From the NCBI GenBank assembly GCA_039187315.1, contig JBCCZQ010000003.1:29865-93864 (forward strand): a stretch of 64,000 nt of DNA, written 5' to 3'. This document shows positions 36,890 through 45,274 of the stretch, one piece after another (positions within the stretch are counted from its first letter, which is position 1; every line of letters begins with the position of its first letter). This stretch comes from JANQQZ01 sp039187315 (lineage in GTDB: Bacteria > Planctomycetota > Phycisphaerae > Phycisphaerales > UBA1924). A program made the position numbers and the translations under genes. A model generated the notes under the pieces. That model did no database searches. It saw only the letters and a list, made by a program, of their open reading frames with translations, and was not told the origin of the DNA.

Positions 36890-37819
36890 ATGATGACACC
36901 CGCACGCACCATGTTGTTGGCCGTGATCGCTGCTCTGCTCGCAGCGCCGGACGCCGGTGCGCAGGTGTTGAACGATGAGCCGCCCGAGGCGATCCGCGGC
37001 ATGGAGGTGAGCAACCGAGTCGGCGACCCCGTGCCGCTCGACATCCAGCTCTACGACGCCGACGGCAACGCCATGGTCATCGGCGACTACTTCTCCGATA
37101 ACCGGCCCATCCTGCTGCTGATGGTCTATTACGACTGTCCGCTCCTCTGCGGGCTCATGCTCAACAAGATGAACGATGTGATCAACGCGACCGAGCCCGA
37201 TGTGGGCGAGGACTACAAGATCGTCGTCGTCAGCTTCGACCACACCAATACGCAGGCCATGGCCGCCAGCAAGCAGACGCTGCACCACGCCGGCTACCAG
37301 CGTGGTCTCGACGAACTCGGCCGCGAGAGCTACCGCTTCCACACGACCACCGCCGGCGAGGCCCGCCGCCTCACTGACGCTGTTGGCTTCGACTATCGCT
37401 TCATGCCCGACGCCGGCGAGTTCAGCCACCCCTCCGTCATGTACCTGCTTACACCCGATGGCCGGGTCGCGAGCTACCTCTCTGGGCTCGACTACGAGGC
37501 CAGCCAGCTCCGCCTGGCCATCCTCGATGCCGGCGATGGCAAGCTCGACATGTCGATCGCCGAGTTCTTCCTGCACTTCTGCTTCACGTTCGATCCCACG
37601 GCCGGGGCGTTCACGATCCAGGCTTTCCGCGTCATGCAGATCGCGGGCGTGCTCTCGATCCTCGGCGTCGTCGGCCTGGTCGGCGGGCTCCGGGTCTGGG
37701 AGGTCGCCCGCAACCGAAGCCTGCGTCGCCTCGCTGTCACCGAGGGTCAGAACACCAGTCAGAACGCGGGCGACCCCGACCGCTTCCCCAAGGGCATCCG
37801 CCCCGAGGCCTCGTCATGA
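36890..37819 (+). CDS. SCO1/SenC copper chaperone, membrane anchored
   Basis: Thioredoxin-fold protein that helps insert copper into the CuA site of cytochrome oxidase subunit II. The copper-binding CPLLC (in VYYDCPLLCGLM) and the distal His (EFSHPSVMYLL) are both present. A signal peptide starts the protein and, unusually placed, a membrane segment lies near the C-terminus (IAGVLSILGVVGLVGGL), so it is likely tethered at the tail. Length is 309 residues. Its stop overlaps the coxB start by ATGA, which fits delivery of copper to the CoxB made next. Confidence 0.92.
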   Translation: MMTPARTMLLAVIAALLAAPDAGAQVLNDEPPEAIRGMEVSNRVGDPVPLDIQLYDADGNAMVIGDYFSDNRPILLLMVYYDCPLLCGLMLNKMNDVINATEPDVGEDYKIVVVSFDHTNTQAMAASKQTLHHAGYQRGLDELGRESYRFHTTTAGEARRLTDAVGFDYRFMPDAGEFSHPSVMYLLTPDGRVASYLSGLDYEASQLRLAILDAGDGKLDMSIAEFFLHFCFTFDPTAGAFTIQAFRVMQIAGVLSILGVVGLVGGLRVWEVARNRSLRRLAVTEGQNTSQNAGDPDRFPKGIRPEASS

Positions 37820-39054
37820 GCACCGTCACACTCGCAGGCATCAACGATCTGCTGATCAGGCTGTTCTTCCGGGACAACGCCTCGTCCGAGGTCGCCTCGG
37901 GGCTGGCCGGCAGCGACGGCCTGTACCTGTTCATCTGGTGGGTCGGCGTCTTCTTCTTCGTCCTGCTGATGGGCCTGATGTTCTGGTTCTGCTGGAAGTA
38001 CCGCCGCCGCCCCGGCGTCGCCCCGGAGCGCAGCTCGAGCCACAACACGGCCCTCGAGATCACCTGGTCGGTCGTCCCGACGCTCATCCTGGTCGTCATC
38101 TTCTTCTGGGGCTTCGACGGCTACCTCCGCTCCCAGATGCCCGCAGGCCACGCAGAGCAGATCGACACGACTGCGCTGATGTGGAACTGGGAAATGACCT
38201 ACGACAACGGCGGCTTCTCTGCCGAGACCGTCACCATGGGAAACAAGGATGCGCCGGTCTTCTACGTGCCTGCCGGGCAGCCCGTCCAGCTCCGCATGTC
38301 CAGCAAGGACGTCATCCACAGCTTCTGGGTCCCCGACTTCCGGACGAAGCTCGACGTCATGCCAAACCGCTACACGCCCTACCAGTTCACGACCGAGCCG
38401 CTCGCATCGGGCGACCCGCGCGTCAAGACCATGGACATCACCAAGGGCGAGCTCGTCCTGAAAGACGCCCAGTACCGAGACCACTGGATCTTCTGCGCCG
38501 AGTACTGCGGCGACAGCCACTCCGAGATGGTCGGCGTGCTCCGTGTCGTGGAGCCCTCGGTCTTCAAGACCTGGAAAGAAACGCCTGCGTACGGGGTCAT
38601 CGATCCGCCGGACGAAGTCGGCGAGATCGTCTATAAGGCCAAGGGATGTGCGGTCTGCCACAGCGTTGACGGCTCCAACAACACTGGGCCGACCTGGCTC
38701 AACGCCTACGGCAAGCCTGTCCGCTTCGCCGACGGCACCGAGCTCAGCCAGGCCGACCTCGATGCCGATCCGTTCGCATGGGACAACTACATCCGGGAGT
38801 CCATTATCCTCCCACATGTCAAGATCCACGAGGGCTACGCCAACGCGATGGCCTCGTACGACGGCCGGCTCTCGGACGTCGAGATGCGCGGCCTGATCGC
38901 CTACATCCGCAGCTTGTCCGACACGAAGCCCGATACAGATGAGATCCCGCTCTACGATTTCCTCAATGAGCAGACCGAGGGCGAGGAGGTCGGCGGGGAC
39001 ACCGCCGAAGAGACCGCCGATGAACCCGCGCCAGCCGCCGAAGGAGAGGGCTGA
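37816..39054 (+). CDS. coxB: Cytochrome c oxidase subunit II with fused cytochrome c domain
   Basis: Receives electrons and passes them to subunit I through the binuclear CuA centre. Two membrane hairpin segments come first (WWVGVFFFVLLMGLMFWFCW and ITWSVVPTLILVVIFFWG). The CuA ligands follow: His in VIHSFWVPDFRTK and the CAEYCGDSHSEM block. From about residue 270 there is a cytochrome c domain with CAVCH and a later MASYDGRLSDVEM Met. This caa3-type layout lets the oxidase take electrons without a soluble cytochrome. The tail is acidic (EETADEPAPAAEGEG). The gene starts inside the SCO1 stop and coxA starts four bases after it. Confidence 0.96.
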   Translation: MSTVTLAGINDLLIRLFFRDNASSEVASGLAGSDGLYLFIWWVGVFFFVLLMGLMFWFCWKYRRRPGVAPERSSSHNTALEITWSVVPTLILVVIFFWGFDGYLRSQMPAGHAEQIDTTALMWNWEMTYDNGGFSAETVTMGNKDAPVFYVPAGQPVQLRMSSKDVIHSFWVPDFRTKLDVMPNRYTPYQFTTEPLASGDPRVKTMDITKGELVLKDAQYRDHWIFCAEYCGDSHSEMVGVLRVVEPSVFKTWKETPAYGVIDPPDEVGEIVYKAKGCAVCHSVDGSNNTGPTWLNAYGKPVRFADGTELSQADLDADPFAWDNYIRESIILPHVKIHEGYANAMASYDGRLSDVEMRGLIAYIRSLSDTKPDTDEIPLYDFLNEQTEGEEVGGDTAEETADEPAPAAEGEG

Positions 39055-39057
39055 CCG

Positions 39058-40839
39058 ATGACCACCGTTGACCGAGGCCTCGATCACGCCCACGATGGGG
39101 CGCACGACCACGGCCACCACGATGTCCCGTATCTCACGCCCAAGGGCGGCCCGATCGCCACAGTCTGGGACTGGATGACCACCGTCGATCATAAGAAGAT
39201 CGGCGTGATGTACCTCTTCGCGGTCCTGTTCATGTTCTTTATCGGCGGCGTGCTCGCGCTCGCGCTCCGCATCGAGCTGCTCGAGCCGACCCGCGTCGTC
39301 GATGGCGAGCTCCAGGGCGCCGCCTTCGCCATGCTCGCCGGCGGTGAGGCTGCCGGCGTTGCCAGCGTCGGCTCCGTCTACAACCGCATCATGACCCTGC
39401 ACGGCGCGGTCATGGTCTTTATGTTCATCGTCCCCGGCATCCCAGCGAGCCTGGGCAACTTCTTCCTGCCACTCCAGCTCGGCGCGAAGGACGTCGCCTT
39501 TCCCAAGCTGAACCTGACGTCTTGGTACGTCTACCTTTTCGGATCGCTCTTCGGCGTCTCGTCGATGCTCATGACCGGCGTCGATACCGGCTGGACGTTC
39601 TACACGCCCTACTCGACCACGACAGACGGCCAGGCCCAGATCGTCCTGATGATCTTGGCCGTGTTCATCCTCGGCTTCAGCTCGATCTTCACCGGCCTGA
39701 ACTTCATCGTCACTACGCACAAGCTGCGGGCCCCGGGCCTTGGCTGGTTCGACCTGCCGCTGTTCATCTGGGCCATCTACGCCACGAGCATTATCCAGGT
39801 CCTCGCGACGCCCGTGATCGGCGTCACATTCCTGCTGCTGCTGTTCGAGCGGCTCTTCCAGATCGGCATCTTCGACCCCGGCCTCGGCGGCGATCCCGTG
39901 CTCTTCCAGCACTTCTTCTGGTTCTACAGCCACCCGGTCGTGTACGTCATGATCCTGCCCGCGATGGGCATCATCAGCGAGGTGCTCGCCGTCTTCAGCC
40001 GCAAGAAGCTGTTCGGCTACCGCGCAATCGCCTTCAGCTCGCTCGCCATCGCCGGTGTCAGCTTCCTCGTCTGGGGGCACCACATGTTCACCAGCCAGGG
40101 CGAGCTGGCGGCCATGATCTTCAGCTTCCTGACCTTCCTCGTCGCCATCCCGACCGCCGTAAAGGTCTTCAACTGGATCGCCACGCTCTACAAGGGCTCG
40201 ATCAGCTTCCAGACGCCCATGATGTACGCCCTGGCGTTCCTGTTCCTCTTCTCGATCGGCGGGCTGACCGGTCTGCCGCTGGGCGCCCTTTCGACGGACC
40301 TCCACCTGCACGACAGCTACTTCGTCGTCGCTCACTTCCATTACGTGATGTTCGGCGGCACCGTGATCGCCTTCCTCTCGGGCATCCACTACTGGTGGCC
40401 CAAGATGTTCGGCCGGATGTACGATGAGCGATGGTCGCACGTCGGCTTCTGGCTCGTCTTCGTCGGCTTCAACCTGACGTTCTTCACCCAGTTCTTCCTG
40501 GGCACGCAGGGCATGCCCCGCCGGTACGTCAGCTACATCGACGAGTTCACGCTCCTGCACCAGATCTCGACCTACGGCTCCTGGATCCTGGGCCTTGGCT
40601 TCATCGTGCACCTGTTCGTGCTGCTGCACTCGCTCGTCGCGGGCCCGAAGGCGCCCCAGAACCCGTGGGGGGCTCTGACGATGGAGTGGGAGACCGACCC
40701 GATCCCCGTCGAGCACAACTTCCGACACGAGCCCGTCGCCACCCACGGCCCGTATGACTTTGAGGACGTCGTCCCGCCCGGCTGCACCGAGGAGCAGTTC
40801 CCGCTGCCGCCCAAGGAAGAAGTCCGAACCGCGCACTGA
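39058..40839 (+). CDS. coxA: Cytochrome c oxidase subunit I
   Basis: Catalytic subunit of the heme-copper oxidase, reducing oxygen to water and pumping protons. Diagnostic stretches: TTVDHKKIGVMYLF, the first heme-a ligand His in MTLHGAVMVFMF, WFYSHPVVYVMILP (CuB His and cross-linked Tyr), WGHHMFTSQGE (two CuB His) and LHDSYFVVAHFHYVMFGG (heme a3 and heme a His). Twelve or more membrane segments are visible in 593 residues. The N-terminus is His/Asp-rich (DHAHDGAHDHGHHD). Heme A is needed, which ties it to the ctaA gene at the far end of the locus. Confidence 0.97.
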   Translation: MTTVDRGLDHAHDGAHDHGHHDVPYLTPKGGPIATVWDWMTTVDHKKIGVMYLFAVLFMFFIGGVLALALRIELLEPTRVVDGELQGAAFAMLAGGEAAGVASVGSVYNRIMTLHGAVMVFMFIVPGIPASLGNFFLPLQLGAKDVAFPKLNLTSWYVYLFGSLFGVSSMLMTGVDTGWTFYTPYSTTTDGQAQIVLMILAVFILGFSSIFTGLNFIVTTHKLRAPGLGWFDLPLFIWAIYATSIIQVLATPVIGVTFLLLLFERLFQIGIFDPGLGGDPVLFQHFFWFYSHPVVYVMILPAMGIISEVLAVFSRKKLFGYRAIAFSSLAIAGVSFLVWGHHMFTSQGELAAMIFSFLTFLVAIPTAVKVFNWIATLYKGSISFQTPMMYALAFLFLFSIGGLTGLPLGALSTDLHLHDSYFVVAHFHYVMFGGTVIAFLSGIHYWWPKMFGRMYDERWSHVGFWLVFVGFNLTFFTQFFLGTQGMPRRYVSYIDEFTLLHQISTYGSWILGLGFIVHLFVLLHSLVAGPKAPQNPWGALTMEWETDPIPVEHNFRHEPVATHGPYDFEDVVPPGCTEEQFPLPPKEEVRTAH

Positions 40840-40883
40840 CCGCCCAGACCCGAAGACCACGAACCTGAGGGGGGTTCGAAGAC

Positions 40884-41576
40884 ATGGCCACCATCGACTC
40901 CGGTCCGGGACAGCTCCCCGCAGAGGACAAGCGTCCCCGCTGGGAGCGCTACGTCCACGGCCACCACTGGCGCAACGCCGATGACGAGTTCGACGCCGCC
41001 AAGATCGGCATCTGGCTCTTCCTCGCGACCGAGATCCTGCTCTTCAGCGGGCTCTTCTGCGCGTACGCGGTCTTCCGGATGCTGTATCCGGAGGCCATCG
41101 CCGCGGGCTCGGGCTATCTCGATTGGCGCTTCGGCGCGATCAACACGGTCGTCCTGCTCCTATCGAGCTGGACCATCGCGATGGCCATCCGGTGCGTCCA
41201 GCTCGACCAGCAGAAGTGGGCCACGATTCACCTGACGATCACATGGCTGTGCGCCGCGGCGTTCCTGGCGATCAAGTTCGCGTTCGAGTACGCCCCCAAG
41301 TGGGCCGAGGGCAAGCGTCCCGGCAACCTGTTTAGCTATCCCTACGCCGCGGAGACGCACGAGCCGATCTGGTGGAGCATCTACTACATGGCCACCGGCG
41401 TGCACGCCACGCACGTGCTCATCGGCATGGGCCTGATCGCCTACCTCATCGTCCGCCAACGCAGGGGCTACTACGGGCCCAAGCACTACACCATGATGGA
41501 AGGTGTCGGCCTGTACTGGCACATCGTCGACCTCGTCTGGATCTTCCTCTTCCCGCTCCTGTACCTCGTCCACTGA
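40884..41576 (+). CDS. coxC: Cytochrome c oxidase subunit III
   Basis: Stabilises subunit I and its proton-uptake path. The product has 230 residues and five hydrophobic segments, fitting the short bacterial form: KIGIWLFLATEILLFSGLF, the INTVVLLLSSWTIAMAI segment, IYYMATGVHATHVLIGMG and GVGLYWHIVDLVWIFLFPLL. The Glu in the first segment and the HxxHV block are as expected. The ATG at 40884 follows a GGGG-rich stretch about 10 bases upstream. The subunit IV gene follows after 34 bases. Confidence 0.95.
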   Translation: MATIDSGPGQLPAEDKRPRWERYVHGHHWRNADDEFDAAKIGIWLFLATEILLFSGLFCAYAVFRMLYPEAIAAGSGYLDWRFGAINTVVLLLSSWTIAMAIRCVQLDQQKWATIHLTITWLCAAAFLAIKFAFEYAPKWAEGKRPGNLFSYPYAAETHEPIWWSIYYMATGVHATHVLIGMGLIAYLIVRQRRGYYGPKHYTMMEGVGLYWHIVDLVWIFLFPLLYLVH

Positions 41577-41610
41577 CCGAGCACGAAGCACCGACGCCGA
41601 GACACGAACC

Positions 41611-42408
41611 ATGTCAACCGCAGCTCACGATCCGAACGCAGCGGCCTTCGACCAGTACGACCCGCACGGCTTCCACGCCGACGAAGGCCACGACCACGGC
41701 CACGTCATCGTGCCCTGGCAGACGCTCACGCTGGTCCTGCTCGCGCTGCTCTTCTTCACCATGCTGACCGTGTTCCAGGCCCGCGTGGAGATCTACGCCG
41801 CTTACGAGTGGGGATGGCAAATCCCCGGCTGGGTCAACATCGTCCTTGCCATGGCCATCGCTACCGTCAAGGGCACGCTCGTCGTCCTCTACTTCATGCA
41901 GCTCCGGTACGACCGAGGCGTCAACGGCATCCTCTTCCTCTTCACGATCTTCGCCGTCTGGCTCTTCCTGATGTTCACGATGATCGATCTCAACGGCCGC
42001 AACACCATCACCGAGTGGCGAGCCGGAGAGATCGTCTCGGGCGGTTCGGGCATCGGCATCAGCGTTCCCGCAGGGCGCGACGACGAGGGCAACCCCATTC
42101 GAGCCGGCCTGAGCGGCAGCATCGTCGACCACGCACGCGAGTCCTACATCGCCGAGAAGGGCTACACCCAAGAGGAATACGACAAGAAGTTCGCGGATAA
42201 GCATGCCGGCCACCACGGCGACCACCACGAGAACTCAAAGGACCACTCGCGCGTGCCCACCGGTCTGACCCCGGGCCTGTTCGAGACCGGTCCCTGGGCT
42301 GAGATCGGCAAAGACGACCACGGGCACCACGACGGCCACGGCGATGACGCGGATCACAGCGGTGAATCCGATCAAGCCGACGTCTCCGAAACCGCGCAGG
42401 AGAGCTGA
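41611..42408 (+). CDS. coxD: Cytochrome c oxidase subunit IV-like protein with His-rich ends
   Basis: Small membrane subunit of the oxidase family usually called subunit IV/COX4_pro or CoxF. Three hydrophobic segments lie in residues 35-125 (LTLVLLALLFFTMLTVF, WVNIVLAMAIATVKGTLVVL, ILFLFTIFAVWLFLMFTMI). The family domain is only about 100 residues, while this protein has 265. The extra C-terminal region carries a His/Asp-rich segment (HAGHHGDHHENSKDH, then DDHGHHDGHGDDADH), and the N-terminus has DEGHDHGHV. These could bind metal. The ATG at 41611 is chosen as the first ATG after coxC. Confidence 0.88.
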   Translation: MSTAAHDPNAAAFDQYDPHGFHADEGHDHGHVIVPWQTLTLVLLALLFFTMLTVFQARVEIYAAYEWGWQIPGWVNIVLAMAIATVKGTLVVLYFMQLRYDRGVNGILFLFTIFAVWLFLMFTMIDLNGRNTITEWRAGEIVSGGSGIGISVPAGRDDEGNPIRAGLSGSIVDHARESYIAEKGYTQEEYDKKFADKHAGHHGDHHENSKDHSRVPTGLTPGLFETGPWAEIGKDDHGHHDGHGDDADHSGESDQADVSETAQES

Positions 42409-42443
42409 CGCCCCTGCACAGCACGACGACGGACCGCCGCCGC

Positions 42444-43256
42444 ATGCCGACACCACGACGAATCGCCATCGGCACGCTTGCCCTCTCGGTCGTTGCCTTC
42501 TCGGCTGCTGTGACCGCCATGGCACAGAAGGTCGCCCGGTTTAACCGTGACCAGCTTCCGCCCAAGCCGGTGTTCAGCCCCGTCGATGCCACGGCGGTCC
42601 TATTCGGCGGTCACGAACTCCGCTTTGACCATCAGGATGCCGAGACCGGTTCGGACAGCATCATCGTGAGCTTCGCGGGCGAAAGCCTGCGTCTGCGTGA
42701 AGAGATCCCCAACGAGCTCGACGCCGTCCCCGACCTCCGCCGCTATGAGGAATGGCTCCGACTCTACCGGATGGTCATCGTTGACAACATGTCCACCGCG
42801 CAGGCGCTCGAGGCTGTCAGCCGTGACGAGCTCGATGACCGCCTCGTCATGGTGGTCCTGCGCCCGCCGGCGGGCGCGGTCGAGGCCGGAGGCTGGGGCC
42901 GTGTCTGGTTCCACACGTTCCAGTTCGACATCTACGAGTTCACCGAAGACGGCCGAATTCTCTCCGACCGCTACAAGTTCCCTACCGCGGAGCAGGCCGA
43001 AACCCCCTCCGAGGGCGAGCTGATCGAGGGCACCTGGCAATACGACGCCGCGATGCAGAGCATCCCGCCCGTTAGCCGGCCCGAACCCACGAGCGTGCAG
43101 AACGCCTCACTGGCACTTGGCTGGACATTCCCGGTCGCGGGCCTGAGCTCGCTCACCGCGATGGCTTCGCTGATCGGTGTGTTCGTGCTTGGTCGCGATA
43201 CCCGCCGCCCGAGCCCGCCCGCCGACCAGGATCGGGGCGAGACAGCATCGGGCTGA
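42444..43256 (+). CDS. Exported or membrane-tethered protein downstream of the oxidase genes (unknown)
   Basis: I do not recognise a family. The N-terminus is a signal-like hydrophobic stretch (IGTLALSVVAFSAAVTAM), and a membrane segment near the C-terminus (AGLSSLTAMASLIGVFVLG) precedes a short charged tail. The 180 residues between would lie outside the cytoplasm and contain no cysteines for heme or metal sites. The ATG at 42444 follows coxD after 35 bases on the same strand, so it is probably the last gene of the act-cox operon. An accessory or assembly role for the oxidase is possible from position only. Confidence 0.75.
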   Translation: MPTPRRIAIGTLALSVVAFSAAVTAMAQKVARFNRDQLPPKPVFSPVDATAVLFGGHELRFDHQDAETGSDSIIVSFAGESLRLREEIPNELDAVPDLRRYEEWLRLYRMVIVDNMSTAQALEAVSRDELDDRLVMVVLRPPAGAVEAGGWGRVWFHTFQFDIYEFTEDGRILSDRYKFPTAEQAETPSEGELIEGTWQYDAAMQSIPPVSRPEPTSVQNASLALGWTFPVAGLSSLTAMASLIGVFVLGRDTRRPSPPADQDRGETASG

Positions 43257-43269
43257 GCCTGTTGGTCAC

Positions 43270-44145
43270 TCAGCCGAAGACGGCTCGCAGCACGCCGTCG
43301 TTCCGCCAAAGATCCACGTCGTTGAGGAACTTGGCTAGCACCAAGTTCAGGGCGACGATCGCGATAAAGCTCGTCACGAACGAGTCCGTCGTTGCCCGTC
43401 CCACGCCCTCGGCGCCCGGCCTGCAGTGGAAGCCCTTGAAGCAAGCGATCAGCCCGATCGCGAACCCAAAGATCAGGCTCTTCAAGATCCCATTGAACAA
43501 GTCGAACCACGAGACCAGCGCCTCGGAGTACTGCCAGAACTGCTCGCTGTTCGCGTCGTAGATGCGCGTGGTGACGTACCAGCCGCCCACGACGCCGCAC
43601 GCGTTCGAGACGGTCGTCAACAGCGGGATCATCAGCACGCACGCAGCGACACGCGGCGCCACGAGCACCCGCATCGGGTCGGCCGCCATCGCTCGCATCG
43701 AATCGAGCTGCTCGGTCACCCGCATCGTCCCGAGCTCTGCCGTCAGCGAACACCCGACCCGACCCGCGAGGATCACCGCCGCAAGCACCGGCCCGATCTG
43801 CTTCGTCAGCGAGATATTGATCACCCCGCCTAGACGTGAGCCCTGACCGATCGACGCGAACTGCAGGTAGCCTTCGATCGCAAGGATCATGCCGATGAAC
43901 GCGCCCGTGATCGCCAGCACCGGCACGCTCATCGTCCCGACAAAAAACAGCTGCCGGCCGAGCCTGTCCCACCGCATCCATGAGGCGATATGCGTGAACG
44001 CACGAAGCGTATCGATCGCGAAACGGACGAACACACCGAAGTCCGCGAGCCGGCGCGCAAGCATGTCTACGAGCCGGGCTGCCGGTGACACGCTCGGCTG
44101 GGCTTGGGAGGCGGTGCTCGCGATCGTTCGTCTCGGTGGAGACAC
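43270..44145 (-). CDS. mlaE: MlaE-type ABC transporter permease
   Basis: Membrane permease of the MlaE/YrbE family that moves phospholipid between inner and outer membranes. Family blocks: ITGAFIGMILAIEGYLQF, GPVLAAVILAGRVGCSLTAELGTMRVTEQLD (the hallmark around AELGTM) and FNGILKSLIFGFAIGLIACFKG. Five or six hydrophobic segments fit the family. The 291-residue frame starts with GTG at 44145; an ATG at 44064 (MLARRLADFG) would also give a full domain. No ATPase or MCE-domain gene is adjacent in the window. It converges with the oxidase operon with only 13 bases between stops. Confidence 0.9.
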   Translation of the reverse strand: MSPPRRTIASTASQAQPSVSPAARLVDMLARRLADFGVFVRFAIDTLRAFTHIASWMRWDRLGRQLFFVGTMSVPVLAITGAFIGMILAIEGYLQFASIGQGSRLGGVINISLTKQIGPVLAAVILAGRVGCSLTAELGTMRVTEQLDSMRAMAADPMRVLVAPRVAACVLMIPLLTTVSNACGVVGGWYVTTRIYDANSEQFWQYSEALVSWFDLFNGILKSLIFGFAIGLIACFKGFHCRPGAEGVGRATTDSFVTSFIAIVALNLVLAKFLNDVDLWRNDGVLRAVFG

Positions 44146-44181
44146 CCGTCGGCGGGCGTCGGATCGAATGAAGTGCCGCTG

Positions 44182-45048
44182 TTACTTGGTCGGCTCTGTG
44201 TACACCGGGGCTGCGTCGGGGTTCACCGTCGCGGTCGCGGACGACGAGGGTGAAGAACTCGTCGCAGGGCGGAACAGGATCTCCACCCGCCGGTTCTGGG
44301 GCGTGTTGCCGCCAGGGTTGTTCGGCACCGCGGGGCGCGACTCGCCCCAGCCCGCGACAAGCACCCTGTTCGAGGGCAGGCCCATGGAGACCAGCTCACG
44401 CTTGACCGCGATCGCCCTGTGCACGGACAAGTGCGTGTTCGTCGGGTGACGCTGCGCAGTCGAGGCGCTGATCGCTTCCGCGTCCGTATGGCCAACGATC
44501 TGCAGCTCGTATTCCCCGTCCGTGTTCGCCTTGATCACTTGCGCGAGCGCGCTAAGCGTCTGCCGGGCACCGGCCTGCACCGCGTCGGAGCCCGACGAGA
44601 ACGTCAGGTCGCTCGCGAACCGGAGCATGCCCTTCTCGCTGTCGTAGATGATGACGTTCGGGTACTGGGCCGCAAGCGCCCGCAGCGCCTGGTCGAAGGT
44701 CGGATCGATCAGCGACAGGCTCCGCACCTCGCTGTCGAGCTGCTCGAGCAGGGCATTGGTCTCGGCCAGCCGGTCCCGCAGCCGCGCGTTTTCGTCTTCC
44801 AGGGACGAATACGCGCCGCGTGTATCGCGCCTTGCTTCATTTTGCTGGTCGAGCGCATCACGGAGCTGATCGTTCTCGCGAGCGAGCTGCGCGTTGCGGT
44901 CCTGCGAAGCAAAGAACTGGCCCTCCAGCTCGTCGTACTTGGCCTGGTTGACGCACCCTCCGCTGAGGGTCACGCCCATCAGACCGAGGCCCACCAGCCC
45001 AGACATCGACACACCGTGCATCCGATTCGTGCTCTTCCCGGTTGCCAT
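44182..45048 (-). CDS. OmpA-domain lipoprotein with coiled coil
   Basis: Predicted to link the outer membrane to peptidoglycan. The N-terminal signal ends in a lipobox-like LSGGC, so it is probably lipidated. Residues 35-110 are a heptad-rich coiled coil (DELEGQFFASQDRNAQLARE, LEDENARLRDRLAETNALLEQ). The C-terminal OmpA/peptidoglycan-binding domain shows FSSGSDAVQAGARQTLSAL and the core VGHTDAE, with HLSVHRAIAVKRELV and NRRVEILF. AAGGAG stands about nine bases before the ATG at 45048, which fixes this start over the longer open frame. The tail is Ser/Ala/Thr-rich. It lies 36 bases upstream of mlaE on the same strand. Confidence 0.9.
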   Translation of the reverse strand: MATGKSTNRMHGVSMSGLVGLGLMGVTLSGGCVNQAKYDELEGQFFASQDRNAQLARENDQLRDALDQQNEARRDTRGAYSSLEDENARLRDRLAETNALLEQLDSEVRSLSLIDPTFDQALRALAAQYPNVIIYDSEKGMLRFASDLTFSSGSDAVQAGARQTLSALAQVIKANTDGEYELQIVGHTDAEAISASTAQRHPTNTHLSVHRAIAVKRELVSMGLPSNRVLVAGWGESRPAVPNNPGGNTPQNRRVEILFRPATSSSPSSSATATVNPDAAPVYTEPTK

Positions 45049-45274
45049 GACCACCACTCCTTCGTTCGGTCTCCGCCGATCGCGTGGATCGTCGTTCCTG
45101 CTCCAACACCCGCCCCGCGACTCCATTCGCCACGCACCGGTCGGGCTCGGCCAAACAGGATACCGCGAACCCCTCGCCCTCGCCGAGCCCGCTGCCCAAA
45201 ACGTGGGGTGCCACTCGTCCCAGTCCACGCAGCCGACAGCCGCCGCAGCTGTCCTTCGCCGCCAACCATGCAGC

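Noticed and set aside
37759..40860. Thousand-residue open frame on the minus strand opposite sco, coxB and coxA
   Set aside because: It spans three clearly real genes and has no domain; it is a GC-driven shadow.
44894..45274. Long upstream extension of the amidohydrolase frame
   Set aside because: It runs antisense through the OmpA lipoprotein gene and has no family-like sequence, so a start near 45275 is preferred.
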